Assembly (NCBI GenBank): GCA_945883845.1
Contig: CAMCYI010000003.1
Location: 1 to 64,000, forward strand
Reading direction: 5' to 3'
DNA: 64,000 bases
DNA from: Bacteriovorax stolpii
GTDB taxonomy: Bacteria > Bdellovibrionota > Bacteriovoracia > Bacteriovoracales > Bacteriovoracaceae
The notes beneath the pieces were generated by a model. That model was given only the letters and a program-made list of their open reading frames with translations, made no database searches and had not been told where the DNA came from. The position numbers and the translations under genes were made by a program. This document shows positions 16,917 through 23,430 of the stretch, one piece after another. How positions within the stretch are numbered: the stretch's first letter is position 1; the number at the start of each line of letters is the position of its first letter.

Positions 16917-17942
16917 ATGAAAGCACAGAAAGGGTTAATGACACTCGCCACTCTCTCTCTTCTGGGTCTATCCGTAGCTTGTAATTCAGGCGGCGGCGGA
17001 ACTCAGGTGAGCGATCGCTATCAAGAGGGATTTAACGCAGGTAAAACTGCAGGGTACGCAGAAGGTTACGATGACGGTTACGACGATGGTGATGCCGATG
17101 GGTATGACCGCGCTGAAGCTTTCTTCGCTTCTTCTGATTACAACTCTGGCTTCGCTGCCGGTCGTACACTCGGTCAGTCGGAAGGCTACGACATGGGTTA
17201 CGATGATGGTTACCTTGATGGCCAGGATTCAGCTCCGTCTGGCGACCTGACTGCTGCTTATAACGATGGATACGATGACGGTATGGCCGATGGATATGAC
17301 ATGGGCTACGACGATGGTATCGCTGATGGATACGATATGGGTTACGACGATGGTCTCGCTGATGGATACGACATCGGTTACGATGACGGCTTCTCTGACG
17401 GCTACGACATCGGTTGGGATGATGGTTACTACGGATTGTCAGTTGGACCTGCGAAGAAGCTTGCTGGTTACGCAAACCTTCTTTCTCTCCTTCACAACGA
17501 CATGATCGATTACACGAAGATCAAAGCTCCACAAGTTTCTGCTCGCGGTATCTCTGCGAACGGAAGACTTTTGTTCTCTGAAACTTCACTCACTGGTAAA
17601 GATACACTCAAGCGTAAAGCAGTTGTTGAGCAGTACCTTGTTGTAGAAATGGCGAAACAAGTTAAAGGAAAGTTCGGTCTTTCAGCTGAACGTTCACTTA
17701 AAGTTGCTAAAGCAGCTAACCATTTCAGAAAGTACTCTTCTTCAAGAGCTCTGACTGCTGACGATACTAACGCTTACGCTACTGAACTTATCGGTGCTAA
17801 CGTTAAAGAAATCGAAGGTGCTTACGAGAACGCAATGAAAGGTTCACTCGCTGGATATAATGCTGTTCTTGAGAAAGCTGCTGAAAAGAACGATACTTCT
17901 GCTGAGAAAATGTCTCAGATCGTTGCTGAACTCTTCCTCTAA
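16917..17942 (+). CDS. Lipoprotein with Gly-Tyr-Asp tetrapeptide/12-residue repeats
   Basis: The 341-aa product has a lipoprotein signal (lipobox LSVAC, Cys near residue 22) followed by a GGGG spacer. Residues about 40-185 are built on a G-(Y/x)-x-x period of four, organised in 12-residue units such as DGYDMGYDDGLA. A helical Lys/Ala-rich domain of about 150 residues follows. Acidic Asp-Gly-Tyr repeats may bind cations or form a long repetitive fibre or Yae1-like helical array; both are inference. Codons are strongly biased (GGT, GAC, TAC, GCT), suggesting high expression. The ATG at 16917 has AAGGAAG 8 nt upstream; the frame upstream lacks a signal sequence. Confidence 0.8.
   Translation: MKAQKGLMTLATLSLLGLSVACNSGGGGTQVSDRYQEGFNAGKTAGYAEGYDDGYDDGDADGYDRAEAFFASSDYNSGFAAGRTLGQSEGYDMGYDDGYLDGQDSAPSGDLTAAYNDGYDDGMADGYDMGYDDGIADGYDMGYDDGLADGYDIGYDDGFSDGYDIGWDDGYYGLSVGPAKKLAGYANLLSLLHNDMIDYTKIKAPQVSARGISANGRLLFSETSLTGKDTLKRKAVVEQYLVVEMAKQVKGKFGLSAERSLKVAKAANHFRKYSSSRALTADDTNAYATELIGANVKEIEGAYENAMKGSLAGYNAVLEKAAEKNDTSAEKMSQIVAELFL
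17267..17430 (+). repeat. 36-bp tandem coding repeats in the lipoprotein gene
   Basis: About four and a half copies of a 36-bp unit encode (A/S)DGYD(M/I)G(Y/W)DDG plus one hydrophobic residue. Copies differ mainly at third codon positions, so the array is under protein-level selection but remains a candidate for length variation between strains. Confidence 0.75.
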
Positions 17943-17982
17943 GATTTTAGATTTAAGACTTTCAGATTCTTCCAAAAAAAAG

Positions 17983-18006
17983 GCCGCCCGTAAGGGCGGC
18001 TTTTTT
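17983..18006. terminator. Bidirectional intrinsic terminator
   Basis: A 7-bp stem GCCGCCC/GGGCGGC (17983-17989 with 17994-18000) has a T-run after it and an A-run before it. It lies between the convergent lipoprotein and Cys-rich genes and can stop transcription from both sides. Confidence 0.88.
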
Positions 18007-18029
18007 ATTTCTAAGAATTTGATCAGACC

Positions 18030-18953
18030 CTAGAGCAGAACTTTACACGCCGGTGAAACTGAAGCCTTGTTCTTACGCAGGCATTTGACTACACGGCCGT
18101 TTTTCATCGGTTCCTTCGAACAGAACTTCAAACGATCTTTCTCGCAATCCTTGACCATCCTTTCGAGCTTGGCACCTTCCTGAACGCGATAGTGTTTACA
18201 CTGAGAACTGAGAGCGCGATCGTTCAGCGTGAGACAACTTGCTTGTTCGGAAGGGGAGATGTTCGCGCGGCAATTGCGGACCAGATCCTTGTAGCAAGGA
18301 TTTTTCTGGGCCTTCTTCTGCTCGTGCTGAACAATTTTCTGGCACGACTGAGAAAGAGAAGGGATTTTCTTTTCCAGGCATTCCTGAATGTCGATGACCT
18401 TCACGGCCGACGGACATTGCTTCATCGTGTCCTCAAAGCAAGGATTAGATTTTTTTAGACCTGCAATTTTCGTATCAATGTTCACCTGGCAAAACTTCGA
18501 AAGCTTCGTGCGGTTTTGAATGAGGCAGTGATTGATGGCCCCTTCCTGGGCTGCGATTTGCGGGTAACAAAGGTTCACAATATCCTGAGCACACTCATTT
18601 TTCACAATAAGAGTCGGCTTTCTGGTTTTGAAATCCTTTGAACATGCAGGAGTGAGGCGACCTTCATTTTTCAAAAGACAGAGATCTCTTTTTTGAGCAT
18701 CGGCAGGAATATCGGCGCAGTGATCAGCGTAGTCCATATAGCATGGAATTTTCTTCGACGTATTATTGACGTGAAGATTTAATTCCTTAGCACATGCAGG
18801 AGAGAGGTTGTCCTTGAAACCAGCAAGGCATTTTGCAACCTGGCCATTTCCGAGTTCAACAGCGGCACAGAACTTTTGAACGTCCGGTCCGCAGTTACCG
18901 GCCGCAAACGTCGAAGCACTAAATAGCAGAGAAAAGAAAAAAAATAGTTTCAT
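18030..18953 (-). CDS. Secreted protein with GLG1-like cysteine-rich repeats
   Basis: A signal peptide (1-17) precedes about five to six copies of a roughly 45-residue, four-cysteine helical repeat of the type C-x3-(I/V)-x2-(F/L)C-x7-(G)-x3-(K)CL-x6-L(S/T)x2-C. This is the pattern of the cysteine-rich Golgi GLG1/CFR repeat (Pfam Cys_rich_FGFR), which also occurs in bacterial exoproteins. The 307-aa product should be periplasmic or extracellular and disulfide-stabilised. Its molecular role in bacteria is not established. It lies 8 nt downstream of the small Cys-rich lipoprotein gene and is surely co-transcribed with it. Confidence 0.8.
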   Translation of the reverse strand: MKLFFFFSLLFSASTFAAGNCGPDVQKFCAAVELGNGQVAKCLAGFKDNLSPACAKELNLHVNNTSKKIPCYMDYADHCADIPADAQKRDLCLLKNEGRLTPACSKDFKTRKPTLIVKNECAQDIVNLCYPQIAAQEGAINHCLIQNRTKLSKFCQVNIDTKIAGLKKSNPCFEDTMKQCPSAVKVIDIQECLEKKIPSLSQSCQKIVQHEQKKAQKNPCYKDLVRNCRANISPSEQASCLTLNDRALSSQCKHYRVQEGAKLERMVKDCEKDRLKFCSKEPMKNGRVVKCLRKNKASVSPACKVLL

Positions 18954-18961
18954 GGGGAACC

Positions 18962-19183
18962 TTAAGTTTTAGATTTTTCGCAGTGATCGCCCGAACAGCA
19001 TTTTTTTGAATCCATTCCGGTCTTGTCACACTTTCCATCTTTGCAGCATGATTTGTCTTTTTCACAGTGCGTGTCTTTACCGCAGCTTACTTTGTCCGCA
19101 CCTTTACAGCACGAATCTTTTTTATGAGCACAAGAAGAGAAAGATAACATTGTAGCGAGCATAACAAATGAGAGCGTCTTCAT
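18962..19183 (-). CDS. Small Cys/Lys-rich lipoprotein, probably metal-binding
   Basis: The 73-aa precursor has a lipobox (LSFSSC, Cys18) and a mature part of about 55 residues with ten further Cys, largely in CC or C-x-C-like arrangements separated by Lys, Asp and His. It looks like a surface or periplasmic metallothionein-like chelator or a small disulfide-rich scaffold. It is the first gene of a two-gene unit with the GLG1-repeat exoprotein, so both Cys-rich products are made together, possibly for metal or redox handling. Confidence 0.7.
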   Translation of the reverse strand: MKTLSFVMLATMLSFSSCAHKKDSCCKGADKVSCGKDTHCEKDKSCCKDGKCDKTGMDSKKCCSGDHCEKSKT

Positions 19184-19279
19184 GTCGTTCCTTTGAGTTT
19201 GATGTATTTCTTATTATAATGAGAAATGGCATTCGGATAAAGAGTGTGTTTTTATACCGGACAAAAGCAGGTGGACATC

Positions 19280-19654
19280 ATGTATGAAGACGTTGGTGGT
19301 AGCTCGGTGATTGAGCGGTTGGTTGATGATTTTTACGCGATCATGCGCACTGATCCGATGGCCCGCAAAGTTTTTGCCACACATGACGGTCGGGAAATGG
19401 CGGAATCGGCAAAAAAACTGAAAGCTTTTCTTTCAGGCTGGCTTGGTGGTCCTCAAATTTATCTTGAAACCTATGGTCATCCGCGGCTTCGCATGAAGCA
19501 TTTTCCATTTTCCATCGGTAAAGAAGAAGCAGAGGAATGGTTGCATTGTATGAAACTTGCTTTGAATAGGTCCAGTATCCCGCCTGAGATGCAAGCAAAG
19601 CTTATGGAAGCTTTCATGCCTGTGGCCACGATGCTTCTTAACAGGCCTTCATAG
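19280..19654 (+). CDS. Truncated haemoglobin, group II (trHbO-like)
   Basis: The 124-aa globin has the group II layout: B-helix Tyr in LVDDFYAIM (Tyr19), GGP-x-IYLE-x-YGHPRLRMKHFPF with the proximal His74, and EEWLHCMKLAL with the invariant Trp at G8 (Trp87). It should bind O2 or NO in the cytoplasm. An upstream GTG (19244) is in frame, but AGGTGG 4 nt before the ATG at 19280 and the family length favour the ATG. It converges, with a 6-nt overlap, on a QEGLA-motif metallopeptidase whose family name refers to flavohaemoglobin expression. Confidence 0.88.
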   Translation: MYEDVGGSSVIERLVDDFYAIMRTDPMARKVFATHDGREMAESAKKLKAFLSGWLGGPQIYLETYGHPRLRMKHFPFSIGKEEAEEWLHCMKLALNRSSIPPEMQAKLMEAFMPVATMLLNRPS

Positions 19655-20839
19655 CTGATTTCTCTTAAACAGACTGAAAGAAAGTTCCTGGAGTTTTTTC
19701 AGACGTGCCTGCACCTCAGGACTTTCGAGTTCTGTCGGAAAATATTTTAACTCGGGTTTCATTTGTTCCCATTGGTCCATGAGAATGATGTGTTCATCAA
19801 ATGATATTTTCCCGATCCAGAGAGACCGTAGTCCACTTTTAAAAAAATGCAGGTGATTTAAGAGCTGAATCATGCCATGCAAATAAAGAAGCTCTTTTGT
19901 AAAGGCCATTCCACCTTCGAGCGGAACACCACGGAACACTCGAAGAGAAAGCTTGAATGCATCCAGATCTTCCATACGATGGTGGCGAAGGTAGGTATAA
20001 ACCTCAGTGATAGATGAGCCGCGTTCTGCCATCGTCGTCGCGAGGTGCCTGAGCACAACTTTGTTCCATCTCTCTTCAGTCATGTAGCCCGTAATAATTT
20101 CTGTCAGCAAGGCAAGGCCTTCCTGCAGGATAGTAGTCTTAGGTGCCCACGTTGAGAGCCAGGGATTCTCTTCCTGATGCGCTCCATTCAGCGATGTACC
20201 AAGATGAACCCATCCTTCGTGCACGAGAAAAATATTGAGATGGCCTGTAGTATAGGTCTTGCCGGTATTGAGTTTGAGAGTTTTTCTGCCGGCCGAAGAA
20301 TCTGATAGAAGTGAGCTGGATGCACGAACATCAAACTCATCAGGCGCAAAAGTTTCGTTCAGTTTCCCTCTGAGATATTGAAGAGCTTCTTCTCCCTGAT
20401 AACGTTGTGTACTCTGATCAGGTTTACAGAACTCCGGAATTTTTTCGAGAAAATAAGGAAAGGCTTCGTTCTTATTCAACGAATGACTTGAGCCATATAG
20501 CTTCACGCAATGATCATAGAAGAAAACGTTATCAAAGTTTTCCATCATGGAGAGCAGAATGTGATAATCCTGGATCCTTTGAGTGAAAATTTTCTTTAAC
20601 GAATAGGGGAGATCGGCAGCGGCAAGGTCCCTGAGATAGAGGTCCATGGCCTTTCGCTTGGCGCCGACGTCAACGGGGAAAGGCACACTAACGTCTTCCA
20701 GCTCATCGATGAATCTGGCATGTTCAGGAAAAAGTTTATAGAGGTCTTTCTTCGGAAAACGGGGATGCCCGAGGAAACTCAGGTCCTTGGCAATGTCCTT
20801 TAGCCGAGTGGAAAAGTCCTTTATGTTCTTTTTATCCAT
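19649..20839 (-). CDS. QEGLA-motif / DUF1704 putative zinc carboxypeptidase (MATCAP-like)
   Basis: The 396-aa protein contains HEGWVH (His207, Glu208, His212: an HExxxH zinc site) and the QEGLA motif at 239-243, whose Glu240 is the expected third ligand. This is the DUF1704 family, described in databases as flavohaemoglobin expression-modulating QEGLA proteins and related to the eukaryotic tubulin tyrosine carboxypeptidase MATCAP. No signal peptide is present, so it should act in the cytoplasm. The substrate is unknown. Its neighbour is a truncated haemoglobin in convergent orientation, so common regulation is possible but not by a shared transcript. Confidence 0.85.
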   Translation of the reverse strand: MDKKNIKDFSTRLKDIAKDLSFLGHPRFPKKDLYKLFPEHARFIDELEDVSVPFPVDVGAKRKAMDLYLRDLAAADLPYSLKKIFTQRIQDYHILLSMMENFDNVFFYDHCVKLYGSSHSLNKNEAFPYFLEKIPEFCKPDQSTQRYQGEEALQYLRGKLNETFAPDEFDVRASSSLLSDSSAGRKTLKLNTGKTYTTGHLNIFLVHEGWVHLGTSLNGAHQEENPWLSTWAPKTTILQEGLALLTEIITGYMTEERWNKVVLRHLATTMAERGSSITEVYTYLRHHRMEDLDAFKLSLRVFRGVPLEGGMAFTKELLYLHGMIQLLNHLHFFKSGLRSLWIGKISFDEHIILMDQWEQMKPELKYFPTELESPEVQARLKKLQELSFSLFKRNQL

Positions 20840-20971
20840 GTTCCCTTATCGGCTTTACCACGGGATTCCCAAGGTCTAAAACTCTCTGACATGGAGGGAA
20901 TTTAAGAAGGAGTAGTTTTTTCCGGAATAAGTAACTCTTGAGCCAGAATCAGAGTGTTCTAGAATAAAAGT

Positions 20972-21814
20972 ATGAAAAGATTTTTAGTCACCTTCTCGCT
21001 GTTGGCAGTTTTTATTCCACCCGTTATCGCGTGTACACTCCCGGTTGGTGAAAAACTTACAATCGGTTGTACTTACAATTGTGATTTCTTTTATAAACTC
21101 AGGCTGAATCTTGCGGCCCGAAATCTGGGTTATAAAATCAATATCATCTCTCTTCCAGAATCCGACAGTGCTAATCATGGACTTGATTTAGTCGATGGCG
21201 TGCTGGCACCTGGTGGGGCCGACATTGATCCCAAGTATTACATGAGCAAAGTCACTCCCGAGTTGCGCGAATATACTCAAGCGAACCTGAGTCTCGTGAA
21301 ATTTACTAAAGAAGGAAAAGAGCGGGATGAGTTTGAATATCAGCTTATGAGTACATATTCTCAGAATGATAAATTCAAAAAACTTCCGATGTTGGGAATC
21401 TGCCGTGGAATGCAGATGATGACTGTTACTCAGGGAATTCCTCTTTACCTTGATCTCAAGACGGAAATGGGAATTAAAAACCGTCGCTATGTTATTGACC
21501 GCATAGATCTGGTTCAATCCGCAAATCGCATTTCAGACGTCTATATCAATGAAAGCATCAAAGGCTTCAAAAACCACCACCAGGGTCTTCGAGTTCCTTA
21601 CTGGAACGATCATAAAGACGAATTCCCGAATGTGAAGGTCACGGGATACTCTCATGATGGCAACATTGCCGAAGTCATCGAGTATCAGCACCGGACAGCT
21701 ATTGGTGTTCAGTACCATCCGGAAAAATCTTTTACCTCAACATCTGCACCCATTATGAAATGGCTTCTCACAAGGGCCTGCGAATACAAGTCTTCACTTA
21801 AGGATTCTCCATGA
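20972..21814 (+). CDS. Exported class I glutamine amidotransferase-like hydrolase (peptidase C26)
   Basis: The 280-aa protein has the C26/PuuD features: APGGADIDPKYY (79-90), the nucleophile elbow GICRGMQMM with Cys144, and the His-Glu pair in GVQYHPEKS (His249, Glu251). Unusually for this family it begins with a signal peptide ending VIAC at residue 21, so it is periplasmic or possibly a lipoprotein. Typical family reactions hydrolyse gamma-glutamyl amide bonds. An exported form could act on gamma-glutamyl peptides or poly-gamma-glutamate. It overlaps the next gene by ATGA. Confidence 0.82.
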   Translation: MKRFLVTFSLLAVFIPPVIACTLPVGEKLTIGCTYNCDFFYKLRLNLAARNLGYKINIISLPESDSANHGLDLVDGVLAPGGADIDPKYYMSKVTPELREYTQANLSLVKFTKEGKERDEFEYQLMSTYSQNDKFKKLPMLGICRGMQMMTVTQGIPLYLDLKTEMGIKNRRYVIDRIDLVQSANRISDVYINESIKGFKNHHQGLRVPYWNDHKDEFPNVKVTGYSHDGNIAEVIEYQHRTAIGVQYHPEKSFTSTSAPIMKWLLTRACEYKSSLKDSP

Positions 21815-23160
21815 AAAAATTAATCAGCGTTCTTTCACTGCTTTCACTTCCGGCCTTTGCCAATCTTCATCTGGCACCTCCTGACTTTGCGAGTAAAAAC
21901 GGAAGAATGGTGTTCGTCGATTTTTCCGAAGCTCAATATGACATAACATTCGATCTTGAAAACCAGGTAACGACGTTAAAGTCGCGTATCATTTTTGAGT
22001 CGACTAAAACTGGGAAACCTGTTTTCGATCTGGTTCCAAGAATTAAAAGTGCAAAAATCGACGGCGTGAGCGTTAAAGCTCCGGAGATTGACTTGCCAGG
22101 GAAAGCTTCAAAAGTTCGCATTGTAGACCTGAATCTCTTTCCTGGAAAACATGTCCTTGAAATCGAAAGCGAAATTACAAAAAACGTAAGTTACAATGAC
22201 GAAGGCACAAGAGTGTCTTCTGCATTCTGGATCCGCGATTTGAAAGACAGACTTTTCCTTGAGCAGTATGTGCCTTCGAATCTCGAATTCGATCAGTACA
22301 AGATGACAATGAATGTGAATTTCAAGGGCGTGAAAAAAATCAATCAGGATTTTTTCACGAATGGTGTGGTCACTCAGACTTCGCCACTGTCATGGAACAT
22401 TGTCTACCCCGATTACTTCACTGTTTCGAGCCTCTATTTTCACACAACTCCAAAAGGGTCTTACCGCCGCATCGATTCAGTCTATAAATCGATTGATGGC
22501 CGTAACATCCCTGTGACTGTATACACGATGCATTTGATGAAGACTTCCAGCTTCCGTGACTATGCTCACGAAATTCTGGGAGAGCTTGAAAAAGATTACG
22601 GACCATGGGGACACAGTGCACTCGTTGCCTATGGAACACTTCCCGGGATGGGGGGGATGGAGCATTCCGGTGCCACTCAGACGTCAATGGGAGCTCTTGA
22701 TCATGAAATGATTCACTCTTACTTTGCCAAAGGTGTGATGCCTGCTAACGGCAACAGTGGATGGTTAGATGAATCTATCGCAAGCTGGAGAGATAAGGGT
22801 TACCAAAGAAATCCTGACCCGCAGTTTACGGGCAGTGACATCGGTGGCCAGTCGGTCTTCAAGAGAAACACAGATGACCGCTGCTATGACCTCGGTGCCA
22901 AATTCATGGCCTTCCTTGATTACAAATTACAGAACATTGGCGGGATGAAAGCTTTCCTTAAAGGATATTTCGCAGCTTACAATCACACTGTCATTACTCA
23001 AGAGCACTTTAAGAACAACCTCGAGTTCTTCTCAGGCATGGATTTTACCCATGAGTTTGAAACCCTGATCTGGGGTAAAAACCCTACTGAAGAAAAGCAC
23101 CGTCGTGGGAATCCTAAGCACCTTTCAATCACAGAAGCACAGTTACGATCACTTCTTTAG
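21811..23160 (+). CDS. Secreted M1-like zinc metallopeptidase
   Basis: The 449-aa protein has a signal peptide (1-17), a beta-sandwich N-terminal half and a zincin site HEMIH (298-302) with Glu321 exactly 19 residues later. That reproduces the HExxH-(x18)-E of aminopeptidase family M1. GMEHSG (about 284-289) corresponds to the GxMEN exopeptidase motif, with His in place of Asn, so N-terminal recognition may differ. It is translationally coupled (ATGA) to the C26-like hydrolase, which suggests joint peptide processing outside the cytoplasm. A strong terminator follows. Confidence 0.87.
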   Translation: MKKLISVLSLLSLPAFANLHLAPPDFASKNGRMVFVDFSEAQYDITFDLENQVTTLKSRIIFESTKTGKPVFDLVPRIKSAKIDGVSVKAPEIDLPGKASKVRIVDLNLFPGKHVLEIESEITKNVSYNDEGTRVSSAFWIRDLKDRLFLEQYVPSNLEFDQYKMTMNVNFKGVKKINQDFFTNGVVTQTSPLSWNIVYPDYFTVSSLYFHTTPKGSYRRIDSVYKSIDGRNIPVTVYTMHLMKTSSFRDYAHEILGELEKDYGPWGHSALVAYGTLPGMGGMEHSGATQTSMGALDHEMIHSYFAKGVMPANGNSGWLDESIASWRDKGYQRNPDPQFTGSDIGGQSVFKRNTDDRCYDLGAKFMAFLDYKLQNIGGMKAFLKGYFAAYNHTVITQEHFKNNLEFFSGMDFTHEFETLIWGKNPTEEKHRRGNPKHLSITEAQLRSLL

Positions 23161-23207
23161 CCCGAATTCGATGGTTGATATTCCCGTCGACTTTGTGTGC
23201 TTTTATC

Positions 23208-23241
23208 AAAAAAGAGGAACCTTTGGGTTCCTCTTTTTTTT
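23208..23241 (+). terminator. Intrinsic terminator after the C26/M1 pair
   Basis: An 8-bp core stem GAGGAACC/GGTTCCTC (23214-23221 with 23226-23233) is extended by A/T pairs and followed by eight T. It lies about 50 nt after the M1-like stop codon. Confidence 0.9.
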
Positions 23242-23303
23242 GTGATCAACTTTAGGCCCTCGCGGTGGTCTCAATATGTAATTCCTTCACGACCAGAGTG
23301 GTG

Positions 23304-23324
23304 ACTGTCAATAATCATGACAGT
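23304..23324. promoter_or_regulatory. Inverted repeat in promoter region
   Basis: ACTGTCA and TGACAGT (7-bp arms, 7-nt spacer) lie about 110 nt upstream of the zincin-DUF4105 gene. A second short palindrome GTCTTTAGAC follows at 23339-23348. Either could be an operator. No T-run follows, so it is not a terminator. Confidence 0.3.
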
Positions 23325-23430
23325 GATCCTGCTGTTCAGTCTTTAGACAGGATCGTGTAATGAGGGAGAAGTCTGCCCGGAATGCACAGAATAGGAGGTA
23401 AAATTCAGGCATTAACAATAGGATCATTTT

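Noticed and set aside
16580..16984. 134-codon open frame in the leader region
   Set aside because: It overlaps the lipoprotein start in another frame, has no ribosome-binding site, and its composition reflects the pyrimidine-rich DNA rather than a protein.
17032..17475. His/Arg-rich 147-codon frame antisense to the lipoprotein repeats
   Set aside because: It is a shadow of the Gly-Tyr-Asp repeat coding sequence; the periodicity is copied from the true gene and there is no start signal.
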